From Bacteroidales bacterium UBA1173 (GTDB taxonomy: Bacteria; Bacteroidota; Bacteroidia; Bacteroidales; F082), in the NCBI GenBank assembly GCA_002311655.1, contig DBYZ01000003.1, positions 48,565 to 112,564 on the forward strand: DNA of 64,000 nt. The letters are read 5' to 3'. A program made the position numbers and the translations under genes. Position 1 is the first letter of the stretch, and each line of letters starts with the position of its first letter. Below, one piece after another: positions 56,537 through 64,000 of the stretch. Below the pieces are notes generated by a model. It saw nothing but the letters and a program-made list of their open reading frames with translations, was not told the DNA's origin and did no database searches.

Positions 56537-57313
56537 ATGGCATTTTTAACAGAAGATTTGGTTTTCGGTCCGATTCGCAGCAGAAGACTCGGTAATTCGC
56601 TGGGTGTCAATTTGTTGCCAAAGTTCGGAAAGATCTGCACCTTCAACTGCGTTTATTGCGAATGCGGATGGAACCCGGAGCACAGAGACGAGAAAGCGCG
56701 ACTGGCGACACCTCAAGAATACGAGCAAACACTGGAAATTGCGTTGAAATCGCTCGTCGGGACAGACAGAGAACCAGACAGCATCACGTTTTCGGGCAAC
56801 GGTGAGCCGACCTTGCATCCGAATTTCCCGGAAATCATCGACATAACCATCAGATTACGAGACAAATACGTTCCGAAAGCAGTCATCAGCGTGCTGACAA
56901 ACGGCACCAACATCCATAACGAAAAGATTTTCAAGACCTTGCAGAAAGTCGACAACAACATCTGCAAACTTGACGGCGGCACGCTCGATGTTATTAATAA
57001 GGTAAATCTCCCAAACGTAAAAATCAACCTCGAGCAATACATCGCGGATCTGCAACGCTTTGAGGGTCAGGTGATTATCCAGACTTTGTTCCTTCGCGGC
57101 GAGCATAACGGACAAAAATTCGACAACACGACAGACGAGGAAGTCAATCTCTGGCTTGAACATCTTAAAAAGATAAATCCAAGAAAGACAATGATTTACG
57201 TCATCGACAGGGAGACTCCTGAGAAAAATCTGGAAAAAATCTCAAAGGATGAATTGAGCCGCATCGCCGAGAAAGTTAAAGCATTGGGACTCAACGTGGA
57301 ATTTTATTCATAA
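56537..57313 (+). CDS. Radical SAM protein
   Basis: 258 residues from the ATG at 56537 (MAFLTEDLVFGPIRSRRLGN); an earlier in-frame codon lies at the promoter. The 4Fe-4S site CTFNCVYCEC has Cys34, Cys38 and Cys41 (C-x3-C-x2-C). FSGNGEPTLHP is the SAM-binding GE-type motif and SVLTNGTN follows. The family is a small wyosine-like or 'Fe-S oxidoreductase' class widely found in anaerobes; the substrate is unknown. No activase or peptide partner is adjacent. Confidence 0.9.
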   Translation: MAFLTEDLVFGPIRSRRLGNSLGVNLLPKFGKICTFNCVYCECGWNPEHRDEKARLATPQEYEQTLEIALKSLVGTDREPDSITFSGNGEPTLHPNFPEIIDITIRLRDKYVPKAVISVLTNGTNIHNEKIFKTLQKVDNNICKLDGGTLDVINKVNLPNVKINLEQYIADLQRFEGQVIIQTLFLRGEHNGQKFDNTTDEEVNLWLEHLKKINPRKTMIYVIDRETPEKNLEKISKDELSRIAEKVKALGLNVEFYS

Positions 57314-57353
57314 AATATTTTTAAAATTTTTCACTCCTATTAAAAAAAATAGC

Positions 57354-57361
57354 TAAATTTG
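57354..57361 (+). promoter_or_regulatory. -7 promoter element of the 57394 gene
   Basis: TAAATTTG matches TAnnTTTG, 32 nt before the ATG at 57394. Confidence 0.65.
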
Positions 57362-57393
57362 CAACGCAAAAAATGTAAATAAATTTAAAAATC

Positions 57394-58008
57394 ATGAATA
57401 ATAAGAATTTACCTATCATCAACATCGCATTGACACTTGTCGCATGCTTATTGGCTTACTTGGTATTCGACAGCATCAGACAGCCTGTGGCTTTCGAAAA
57501 CACCCGTAAAGAAAGAGAAATCAAGGTCGTCCAGAGTTTGAAAGACATCAGAAGCACACAGACTCTTTTCAAACAGACCTACAACAGATACACCGCAAAC
57601 TTCGACTCACTCATCGAGTACATCAGAACAGGCGAGCTTCCTATCGTTAACATGATTCCGGACCCTGAAGACACAACATTTACAAAGACCATCAACGATA
57701 CAGTTGGTTACATCAAGGTCATCGACTCATTGTTCAACAGCAGAGAAAACTTCGACGTCAACAGTCTGCGCATCGTTCCGTTCTCACAGAACGTGGCATT
57801 CGAGATGCAAGCAGGTTATATCATGCGTGGTGGTTTGAAAGTCGCTGTGTTTGAAGCAAAGACTCCATACAGCTCATATCTTTGGGACCTCGACCCACAG
57901 CGCGTCAACAACTTGAGAGCTGAGCAGGAAGACCTCGACAAATACGCAGGTTTGAAAGTCGGTTCGATGGACGAGCCTTCAACAAGCGGTAACTGGGAAT
58001 CATTATAA
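57394..58008 (+). CDS. Membrane-anchored protein, unknown function
   Basis: 204 residues. One N-terminal helix (INIALTLVACLLAYLVF) and then a soluble part: ENTRKEREIKVVQSLKDIRS, TQTLFKQTYNRYTANFDSL and IRTGELPIVN. The helix-then-amphipathic start is reminiscent of pilin-like or periplasmic assembly proteins, but no motif is decisive. The C-terminus has SYLWDLDPQRVNNLRAEQED. It is 2 nt upstream of the DUF3822 gene, so it belongs to that operon. I do not recognise a named family. Confidence 0.7.
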   Translation: MNNKNLPIINIALTLVACLLAYLVFDSIRQPVAFENTRKEREIKVVQSLKDIRSTQTLFKQTYNRYTANFDSLIEYIRTGELPIVNMIPDPEDTTFTKTINDTVGYIKVIDSLFNSRENFDVNSLRIVPFSQNVAFEMQAGYIMRGGLKVAVFEAKTPYSSYLWDLDPQRVNNLRAEQEDLDKYAGLKVGSMDEPSTSGNWESL

Positions 58009-58010
58009 TC

Positions 58011-58649
58011 ATGACCCCGACAACCGGCAGTTTGAACAAACACGATACAACCATCCAGCATCCGTTGGATGGTTTTTCGTATTACATAGTCGACAACGAC
58101 CTGAACACCTTTGTTCCAAACGAGGTGTATCAAGACAAAAACAAGAAGCAATATCTTGATATTCTGGGACTTACAGACGAAGACAGCGTGGTTTGCGCCG
58201 ATTTCGTTAAGCTCGCCGATGCATACAACGTGTTCGCGATGCCGAAAAAAGACTTCGAAAGCATTCGGAATCAAGATGAAAACGCCGAGTTTCATCACGC
58301 CTCGAGCGTACTCGTGGCAAGCTTGATAAAAGACAACATGGAGCGTACCGACGATGTCCGTGTGTATCTCAATATCAAGAATCAGGTTTTTGAAGTGACA
58401 GTCTTAAAAGGATGCAACTTATTGTTTAACAATAATTTCCGTTTTAAGACAAAAGAAGATTTTTTATATTTTCTGCTTTTCACCATCGAGCAGCTGCATC
58501 TTGACGCAGGCTCCGTGCCGGTATATTTCCTCGGCATGATTGAGGAGAAATCGACGATTGTGGAAGTCACGTCGAGATACATGCGCGACATCCGCTTCAT
58601 GGGGAAAGACTATAACGCAATAAACAAAGCGAAGACATGCGAATTATAA
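58011..58649 (+). CDS. DUF3822 family protein
   Basis: 212 residues. The ASKHA-like ribonuclease-H-type layout of DUF3822 is suggested by FSYYIVDND (start), VYLNIKNQVFEVTVLKGCNL and FNNNFRFKTKEDFLYFLLFT. The family is restricted to Bacteroidota and has no known function. It typically precedes rsmD, as here, where the 3' end overlaps the rsmD start by 13 bp. Confidence 0.85.
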   Translation: MTPTTGSLNKHDTTIQHPLDGFSYYIVDNDLNTFVPNEVYQDKNKKQYLDILGLTDEDSVVCADFVKLADAYNVFAMPKKDFESIRNQDENAEFHHASSVLVASLIKDNMERTDDVRVYLNIKNQVFEVTVLKGCNLLFNNNFRFKTKEDFLYFLLFTIEQLHLDAGSVPVYFLGMIEEKSTIVEVTSRYMRDIRFMGKDYNAINKAKTCEL

Positions 58650-59194
58650 GAGGACGACATCAGAGACGGCAGATTGTGGCGCCCGACAACCTCCCGACGC
58701 GCCCGACGACCGACATGGCAAAGGAGAGTCTGTTCAACATCCTTGAAAATCAGATAGATTTGGAGGAGACGACAGCTTTAGACCTCTTCGCCGGAACAGG
58801 AAACATCTCCTACGAACTCGTTTCGAGAGGCTGCCCGCACGTGACCGCCGTCGATGAGAACAACAACTGCGTAAGATTCATCAGAGAGACGGCTAACAAA
58901 TTGGAGATGAACGAGTTATCGGTGGTAAAATCAGACGTATTCCGTTTCTTGCCGATGCACAAAGCCAAGTACGACCTCATCTTCGCTGACCCGCCTTACG
59001 ACTGCAAACATTACGAGCTGCTCGTGAACCTCATTTTTGAAAACGCATTATTGAAAGACGACGGCATTTTCGTGTTGGAACACGACAGAACGATAGATTT
59101 CTCGGAGCATCCGAACTATTACGACCATCGCAAATACGGAAAAGTGAACTTCACGTTTTTTGCATCCAAACCTGTTGAAAAAGAAACTATCTAA
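58637..59194 (+). CDS. rsmD: 16S rRNA (guanine966-N2)-methyltransferase
   Basis: 185 residues. MRIIRGRHQRRQIVAPDNLP and RPTTDMAKESLFNIL are RsmD signatures. The SAM loop LDLFAGTGNISYEL and the catalytic DPPYDC follow. The enzyme methylates G966 of 16S rRNA in the cytoplasm. Overlap with DUF3822 indicates coupled expression. The C69 peptidase gene follows 12 nt later. Confidence 0.95.
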   Translation: MRIIRGRHQRRQIVAPDNLPTRPTTDMAKESLFNILENQIDLEETTALDLFAGTGNISYELVSRGCPHVTAVDENNNCVRFIRETANKLEMNELSVVKSDVFRFLPMHKAKYDLIFADPPYDCKHYELLVNLIFENALLKDDGIFVLEHDRTIDFSEHPNYYDHRKYGKVNFTFFASKPVEKETI

Positions 59195-59206
59195 AACTAC
59201 AGTAAT

Positions 59207-60793
59207 ATGAAAAAGCACCTTAACTTATTGATTGTTTTGTTATTATCGACAATGGCTCTGAGCGCTCAGGTCAATGTCGACGAATATGAATTTGACGGTG
59301 CCAACTGCACCAGTATCATGGTTGGCAAGAAAGCATCTGCCGACGGCTCTGTCATGACATCACACACCTGCGACAGCTGGTACCGCACCTGGATGCGCTG
59401 GGAGCCAGCCGCCGACTATGAAGACAACGCCTGGACACCAGTCTACAAAGGCACCATGCACACCATGAGTCCTAGCGAGACAAAGGGTCTGGAAGTGGCA
59501 GCCGAGATTCCGTTGCCGAACCACACCTACGCATATCTCAACACCGCATATCCTTGCTTCAACGAGAAGCAGCTGGCTATAGGCGAGACTACGTTCTCTG
59601 GTCCTGACACCCTACGCAATAATGAGGGAGCCTTCCTCATTGATGAACTCGAGCGTTTGGCATTGCAACGCTGCGACAACGCCCGCGACGCCATCAAAAC
59701 CATAGCTGAATTCATCAAAGAATATGGATACGGTGACGGCGGCGAGGCTATCACCATCGCCGACACGAAAGAAGTGTGGCTCATGGAAATCATGGGCGAA
59801 GGTCCTGACAAGATCGGAGGCATCTGGGCAGCACAACGCGTTCCTGACGGAGAAGTCAGCGTTTCGGCTAACATTCCGAGAATCAAATACTTAAACAGAA
59901 AAGACGAGAAAAACTTCATGTGCTCTGACAACGTTGAAGAGGTGGCGAAGAAATACGGCCTCTGGGACGGCGAAGGCGAACTCATTTGGTACAAGGCATT
60001 TGCCAGCAGCTACTCCAACGGAAAGAACTTCCGTGAACGTGAATGGTTTATATTCAACGAGTTAGCCCCGTCATTGAAACTCGACAGAGACGCTGAAGAC
60101 ATCCCGTTCTCGGTGAAACCGGAAAAGAAAGTCGACGTCCGCGACGTGATGCGCCTCCTGCGCAGCTACTATGAAGGCACCGACATGGACATCACACGCA
60201 ATCTCAAAATAGTGACACGCGACGGCGACACCATCGTCTCTCCTACCGCAAATCCTTGGATGGGCGGCAACGAGCAGAAAGTTTACAACATGCTGAAACC
60301 TGGAACCATCGAGTTCAAACGCGGCGTGGCAATGTCGTGGTGCTCATATTCATTCGTGGCACAGCTCCGCGACTGGATGCCTGACGAGATCGGCGGAATC
60401 TGCTGGATCGGCGTCGAGAATCCTGGACAAAGCCCGAGAATCCCTGTCTACAGCGGCTGCACCAAGATGCCGTCATGCTTCGACAGATGCGGACACGGTC
60501 ACTACGACGAGCAGACAGCTTTGTGGCGTTACAGAAAAGCCAACAAACTCGCTCAGGTCAACTGGGGATACGCAAAGGATATAATGTACAGCAATATCCA
60601 GCGTTATGAAGACAAGGCTTTCGAAGAGATGCCAGAGTTAGAGAAAAAAGTCGAGAAACTTCTCAAGAAAGGCGAAAAAGACGAAGCCATCAAGATGCTC
60701 AACAGATACACTGCCGACTTCGAGGCAGCAACAGCTGAGACATGGAAAGAGATGGAACATCATTTCTGGGAAAAGTTCTGGACAGGATTCTGA
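59207..60793 (+). CDS. C69 family dipeptidase, second copy
   Basis: 528 residues. Signal peptide (MKKHLNLLIVLLLSTMALSA), then a short propeptide (QVNVDEYEFDGAN) and the nucleophile Cys34 in CTSIMVGKKASADGSVM. Here the Cys must be exposed by removal of an extra 13-residue propeptide, unlike the copy at 15539. Other blocks are AIGETTFSGPDTLRN, GGEAITIADTKEVWLMEIMG and VAMSWCSYSFVAQLRDWMPD. Periplasmic or secreted dipeptidase of the PepD/U34 family. It lies in the rsmD run, 12 nt after rsmD. Confidence 0.92.
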   Translation: MKKHLNLLIVLLLSTMALSAQVNVDEYEFDGANCTSIMVGKKASADGSVMTSHTCDSWYRTWMRWEPAADYEDNAWTPVYKGTMHTMSPSETKGLEVAAEIPLPNHTYAYLNTAYPCFNEKQLAIGETTFSGPDTLRNNEGAFLIDELERLALQRCDNARDAIKTIAEFIKEYGYGDGGEAITIADTKEVWLMEIMGEGPDKIGGIWAAQRVPDGEVSVSANIPRIKYLNRKDEKNFMCSDNVEEVAKKYGLWDGEGELIWYKAFASSYSNGKNFREREWFIFNELAPSLKLDRDAEDIPFSVKPEKKVDVRDVMRLLRSYYEGTDMDITRNLKIVTRDGDTIVSPTANPWMGGNEQKVYNMLKPGTIEFKRGVAMSWCSYSFVAQLRDWMPDEIGGICWIGVENPGQSPRIPVYSGCTKMPSCFDRCGHGHYDEQTALWRYRKANKLAQVNWGYAKDIMYSNIQRYEDKAFEEMPELEKKVEKLLKKGEKDEAIKMLNRYTADFEAATAETWKEMEHHFWEKFWTGF

Positions 60794-60805
60794 TAACACT
60801 TGAAA

Positions 60806-61441
60806 ATGAAGAAATCCACATTATTAGCGATTACCGCCACCGTGCTGGTGTTGCTCATGACATACATGCCGGCGAATGCTCAATATGTCGTCTCCGACAA
60901 ATACGACCTGTGGTTTGAAGATACCGACAACGAGATGACAACACGCAAGGCGGAATGGTGCACCGAAGATTATCAGGACCTCAGAAACGGATGCTATGTC
61001 CGAATCAATAGCTCTTACGTGTACATATATAATAATGGCAGATCCATCCTCTATGGAGATGAAATCAACCTGATTTACAACGGCTATTATCGTGTAAAAC
61101 GCAACGGGACATGGTATCTGGCTGATCCGGACGGTGATTTGGTAGATGGAATTTACGGAAAGGAAATTCTTTATTATCCTTGGAATCATGTGGCAGTTCA
61201 GCGCAGCTCAGGCTATTGGGATGTCTATAACTGCAACGGATACAAACTCGATTTCTATTCCGACGAGTCACCTTTAATCTTTGCAAACGGCTGCTGGGGT
61301 GTCAAGCACGGCAGATATTGGTATGGGTACGATCAGGACGGCGATCAGATTAGCGGAGTGTATGGCGATGAGCTCATTTTGCTTAATGACGGCCGCTGGA
61401 AATGCATCCAAGGCAGTTACATCTCCTATGTAAGACCATAA
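60806..61441 (+). CDS. Exported WG-like repeat protein, unknown function
   Basis: 211 residues from the ATG at 60806 (MKKSTLLAITATVLVLLMTY). After the signal peptide, two related units appear: NGYYRVKRNGTWYLADPDGD with LVDGIYGKEILYY, and NGCWGVKHGRYWYGYDQDGD with QISGVYGDELILLNDG. They resemble WG repeats, which form small beta units. No enzyme motif is seen. It follows the C69 gene by 12 nt and may be co-transcribed. Confidence 0.7.
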   Translation: MKKSTLLAITATVLVLLMTYMPANAQYVVSDKYDLWFEDTDNEMTTRKAEWCTEDYQDLRNGCYVRINSSYVYIYNNGRSILYGDEINLIYNGYYRVKRNGTWYLADPDGDLVDGIYGKEILYYPWNHVAVQRSSGYWDVYNCNGYKLDFYSDESPLIFANGCWGVKHGRYWYGYDQDGDQISGVYGDELILLNDGRWKCIQGSYISYVRP

Positions 61442-61542
61442 TTGTCTATTCATATCTTATTGTTTATCAATGTTTTATAAAAAATCTTAAAAATTTTTTA
61501 AAAATATTTTAATTTTTTTGTAGTTTATATTATAAACTTGTT

Positions 61543-61550
61543 TATCTTTG
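61543..61550 (+). promoter_or_regulatory. -7 promoter element of the membrane-regulator pair
   Basis: TATCTTTG matches TAnnTTTG, with a TTTG 22 nt upstream, and a leader of about 70 nt before 61628. Confidence 0.72.
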
Positions 61551-61627
61551 CATCGTCGTTTAAGACATAAAGTGCACTTAAAAAAGTTTAAATTAAAAGT
61601 CAAAAATTAACAATTAAAATTAAAACT

Positions 61628-62215
61628 ATGGAAAACATTGAACAAAAAAATGAAATGACAGCTCAGCAGAGTTTGAACATCATCAGTGAAATGATCAACG
61701 AGAGCCGTCGCACAATCCTTCAAAGCAGCGCAAAACACTTCATGTTATGGGGCAGTTTGCTGATCGTTGTATCGTTAGTGATTTATTGGTTATGGCAATA
61801 TTCGGGCAGTCCGGTTTGGAATGTCGTGTGGTTTGTAATGCCTGCCTTAGGATTCCCGATGGTAAGAATCCTCGAGAGAAAAGAGTCCGACATCCCGCAG
61901 AGCAAAATCAACATGAACATCGGTCTGATCTGGCTCACCTATTGTATTTTCGCGGTCTGCATCAGTGTCATCGCAATGCTGTGGATATCGATGAACATCA
62001 CGTTGATTCTTGTGGTTTTGGTAGGCTTTGCAGAGGCTATCTCGGGCTTTCTTTTGAAAAACTGGGCTATCACCATCAGCGGTTTCATCATCGGCATCGG
62101 TGGCGCAGTGATGGCTTCATTACTTGCTGCTGGTGCTGAGCAGTTGCTCATTTTCACCGTATGCGGCATCATGCTCGTTATAACCGGACTTATTATCAAA
62201 TCTCAATACAAGTAG
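61628..62215 (+). CDS. Polytopic membrane protein, unknown function
   Basis: 195 residues. Cytoplasmic helix (MTAQQSLNIISEMINESRRT) then about five membrane segments, for example FMLWGSLLIVVSLVIYWLW, VVWFVMPALGF and GLIWLTYCIFAVCISVIAML. The layout resembles small sensor or transporter-like membrane proteins coupled to PadR/MarR-type regulators. No family is named from sequence. The regulator gene follows after 2 nt, so the protein may be its regulated partner. Confidence 0.75.
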   Translation: MENIEQKNEMTAQQSLNIISEMINESRRTILQSSAKHFMLWGSLLIVVSLVIYWLWQYSGSPVWNVVWFVMPALGFPMVRILERKESDIPQSKINMNIGLIWLTYCIFAVCISVIAMLWISMNITLILVVLVGFAEAISGFLLKNWAITISGFIIGIGGAVMASLLAAGAEQLLIFTVCGIMLVITGLIIKSQYK

Positions 62216-62217
62216 CC

Positions 62218-62499
62218 ATGTTACCGAAACTTGACCCAATAATGCATTCCGAGCTGCGGCTGGCGGTGATGTCGATCCTTGCCGGCGTTGAGGATGCTGA
62301 TTTCAGTTACCTCAAGAAGCAGACTGGAGCCACATCGGGCAACCTCAGCGTGCAAATCGACAAGCTCAGCGCGGCAGGCTACATCTCTGTGGAGAAAGGC
62401 TTCAAGGGAAAGGTGCCTTGCACTACCTGCAAAATCACTTCAGCGGGCCTTACAGCCTTCGAAAACTATGTTAACTCATTGAAAGAGTATCTCATTTAA
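62218..62499 (+). CDS. Winged-helix transcriptional regulator (MarR/ArsR-like)
   Basis: 93 residues from the ATG at 62218. Winged helix: HSELRLAVMSILAGVEDADF, SYLKKQTGATSGNLSVQIDK and LSAAGYISVEKGFKGKVPCT. It matches the small 'transcriptional regulator' family that pairs with a membrane protein in Bacteroidota. The pair ends in the terminator at 62524-62553. The CT-CK spacing near the end (PCTTCK) gives two cysteines, which could respond to redox or metal, but this is speculative. Confidence 0.85.
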   Translation: MLPKLDPIMHSELRLAVMSILAGVEDADFSYLKKQTGATSGNLSVQIDKLSAAGYISVEKGFKGKVPCTTCKITSAGLTAFENYVNSLKEYLI

Positions 62500-62523
62500 A
62501 ACTAATACTATTTGAATTTTTCA

Positions 62524-62553
62524 GGGGACAATTGGGGAGTTGTCCCCTTTTTC
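62524..62553 (+). terminator. Rho-independent terminator
   Basis: GGGGACAA (62524-62531) pairs with TTGTCCCC (62540-62547), loop of eight, followed by T5. Confidence 0.92.
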
Positions 62554-62596
62554 ATTTTTTATTTGATTTTTCAGCCGTTGACGATGAAATTTTTTG

Positions 62597-62604
62597 TACC
62601 TTTG
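62597..62604 (+). promoter_or_regulatory. -7 promoter element of the riboswitch-controlled gene
   Basis: TACCTTTG matches TAnnTTTG; transcription would begin near 62611, at the 5' edge of the riboswitch. Confidence 0.72.
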
Positions 62605-62612
62605 CCGCCGCT

Positions 62613-62757
62613 TTGGAAAAGGGAATGCCGTGAAAATCGGCAACAGTACCCGCTGCTGTAAGTCCGGCGTAAAGGCCTGTCAATCAAGCCACTGTCGAGA
62701 GATGGGAAGGCGACAGGCTCGGATGAGTCAGAAGACCTTGCCAAGCAACATAGTAAA
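62613..62757 (+). promoter_or_regulatory. Cobalamin riboswitch
   Basis: The conserved core is visible: GGGAATGCCGTGAAAATCGGCAAC-type start (62631-62644), CCCGCTGCTGTAAG (62650-62663), the B12 box AGCCACTG (62687-62694), and GGGAAGGCGAC with a closing AGTCAGAAGACC. It lies between a promoter and a secreted protein gene whose ATG is 29 nt downstream. No terminator hairpin lies between, so translational control is likely. Confidence 0.93.
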
Positions 62758-62785
62758 TTTATTTCGGGATTAAAATTAAATTATC

Positions 62786-64000
62786 ATGAAAAAGTGTTTC
62801 TTTTTAGCACTGTCGCTTTTCTTTGCGACTATCGTAAACGCCCAATTGTCAGGCACTTACACAATCAGCAGTAACTCTTCCTCAAACCCTGACTACACCT
62901 CGTTGAGCGCGGCTGCCTCGGCATTGTCGGCTGGCGTGTCGGGTCAGGTGGTATTTGAAATCGCTCCTGGAACGTATGAGGAGTACGTCACCATCAACCA
63001 AATCAACGGAGCATCGGCGACAAACCGTGTCATTTTCAGAGGCATGGGTGGCGACAACCAACAAGTCGTGATCACCAGCAACGCCGGATACACCGACAAC
63101 AGCACCATCAAGCTCAACGGCACCGACTACATCACCTTTGAGAACATGACGGTTACAACATCATCAACGGCAAAGGCACGCTTACTGGTATTTGACGGCC
63201 AGTGTGACTACGACAGATTCGAAAACGTGCGTTTCGTAGGCATAGAGGTGCCTACAAATTCATCCGACAACGACAAAAACCTTGTTCACATGAACAACGG
63301 CGACGGCATTGTCAACCACGACACACAATTCGTAGGCTGCCAGTTCATCAACGGATGTATAGCCCTTTATCTGCAAGGAAAAAACATGACATTGTTCAAT
63401 GAAAATGTGCTTGTTGAAAACTGTAACTTTGAAAATCAACAGTTTAAGTCGATTTACATCACTTTCTACAACAATGTTGTACTTCGTGGAAATACCGTCG
63501 TCAACGCCAACGATTTCAAGACAGATTACAATGCCATTGATATTTTCCAGTGCTATAACGGCGCCATCATTGAGAAAAACGTGATGAATATTACTCGTAC
63601 GACAAGTTATTCTACCGTTTTCAGAATCCGTCCGTTGGTTGGAACAGCTGAAAATCACGTCATCATCAGAAACAACATTGTAAATCTTCAGGCTAATTCA
63701 AGTAGTTATGCATTCGCCATCGACTACAATGAATGCGCTTACATTGATTTTGCGCATAATACCCTAAAATGCACCGGAACAGGCGAAAATATCAACATTT
63801 TCGTACAGAAAAACGGTACAAACTTCAACTTTTACAACAATTTGCTTGTGAATACAACCAACGGCTACGTTTTCCGCTTCAACAACAGTGTCGATAGCCG
63901 CGTTTGCGACTACAATCGCATACAATATACAGGAGCTAACATCGGAAGGTTCACAACAACAGATTGCGCCACGTTAAGCGACTGGACTGCAGCCACAGGC
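62786..64000 (+). CDS. Secreted parallel beta-helix protein (partial, under B12 riboswitch)
   Basis: The frame is open for 405 codons to the window edge. Signal peptide MKKCFFLALSLFFATIVNAQ. The mature part starts LSGTYTISSNSSSNPDYTSL then SAAASALSAGVSGQVVFEIA, a typical start of secreted Bacteroidales beta-helix proteins. Later strands are VIFRGMGGDNQQVVI, ITFENMTV, NVRFVGIEV, VENCNFEN and VIIRNNIVN, fitting a right-handed parallel helix. A T9SS tail may lie beyond the window. Placement directly under a cobalamin riboswitch suggests a role in cobalamin capture or a product linked to it, but the sequence itself gives no ligand. Confidence 0.8.
   Translation, partial: MKKCFFLALSLFFATIVNAQLSGTYTISSNSSSNPDYTSLSAAASALSAGVSGQVVFEIAPGTYEEYVTINQINGASATNRVIFRGMGGDNQQVVITSNAGYTDNSTIKLNGTDYITFENMTVTTSSTAKARLLVFDGQCDYDRFENVRFVGIEVPTNSSDNDKNLVHMNNGDGIVNHDTQFVGCQFINGCIALYLQGKNMTLFNENVLVENCNFENQQFKSIYITFYNNVVLRGNTVVNANDFKTDYNAIDIFQCYNGAIIEKNVMNITRTTSYSTVFRIRPLVGTAENHVIIRNNIVNLQANSSSYAFAIDYNECAYIDFAHNTLKCTGTGENINIFVQKNGTNFNFYNNLLVNTTNGYVFRFNNSVDSRVCDYNRIQYTGANIGRFTTTDCATLSDWTAATG

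Noticed and set aside
1..64000. tRNA or rRNA genes
   Set aside because: I looked for the T-loop GGTTCGA and cloverleaf patterns and for rRNA core sequences and saw none; a tRNAscan run would be decisive.

Overview
The window looks like chromosomal DNA from an uncultured member of the Bacteroidales (Bacteroidota). Four things support this. Promoters carry the Bacteroidota -7 element TAnnTTTG, often as TATCTTTG or TATTTTTG just before the gene. Start codons are preceded by A-rich sequence instead of Shine-Dalgarno motifs. Five large exported proteins end in type IX secretion (T9SS) C-terminal sorting tails. Glycine-lipid synthesis genes (glsA/glsB type) are present, as are Bacteroidota-restricted families such as the DUF2795 and DUF3822 proteins. 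Genes are dense, and many overlap by ATGA or TAATG/TGATG junctions.

Layout. 1-7.0 kb: a partial acetyltransferase, a CDP-alcohol phosphotransferase and zinc-ribbon pair, a DUF2442-HTH protein behind a palindromic operator with a DUF4160 remnant, then a minus-strand operon glsA-glsB-flavodoxin lipoprotein-M28 peptidase-acyltransferase. 7.0-10.9 kb: a lipoprotein, a thioesterase, two cytidylate-kinase-like paralogues, and a queuosine-precursor transporter plus queF operon behind a preQ1-I riboswitch. 10.9-15.5 kb: an AT-rich accessory island (TcmP plus a Gp37/Gp68 three-Cys protein; a small XRE regulator; a PD-(D/E)XK nuclease-DUF2075 helicase fusion; a NUDIX hydrolase). This is the best candidate for an undescribed system. 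15.5-30.2 kb: a C69 dipeptidase, GH20 hexosaminidase, acyl-CoA thioesterase, four T9SS cargo proteins including a C25 (gingipain-type) protease, cobalamin adenosyltransferase, and a methyltransferase gene broken by a dispersed repeat. 30.2-43.9 kb: core genes (mrp, nifU-like, SIMPL, dtd, rbfA, lolC/E-like, rsmA, serS, rplU, rpmA), TPR and coiled-coil envelope proteins, and a double FGE-domain lipoprotein. 44-50.8 kb: a decayed stretch with KilA-N and YhcG pseudogenes, a shared 50-bp repeat, a 1554-residue adhesin with a small C-terminally anchored partner, and a highly structured RNA. 50.8-62.5 kb: purL, holA, AMP nucleosidase, radical SAM, DUF3822, rsmD, a second C69 peptidase, and a membrane protein/winged-helix pair. 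62.6-64 kb: a cobalamin riboswitch ahead of a secreted beta-helix protein that runs off the window.

Together the genes describe an anaerobic, envelope-rich, protein- and glycan-degrading Bacteroidales cell. Secreted proteases, a dipeptidase pair and a hexosaminidase process external polymers. Queuosine precursor and cobalamin are monitored by riboswitches, so the cell probably salvages both. No intact mobile element, CRISPR array, tRNA or rRNA gene was recognised. All functional calls come from reading sequence and motifs; no database search was run.
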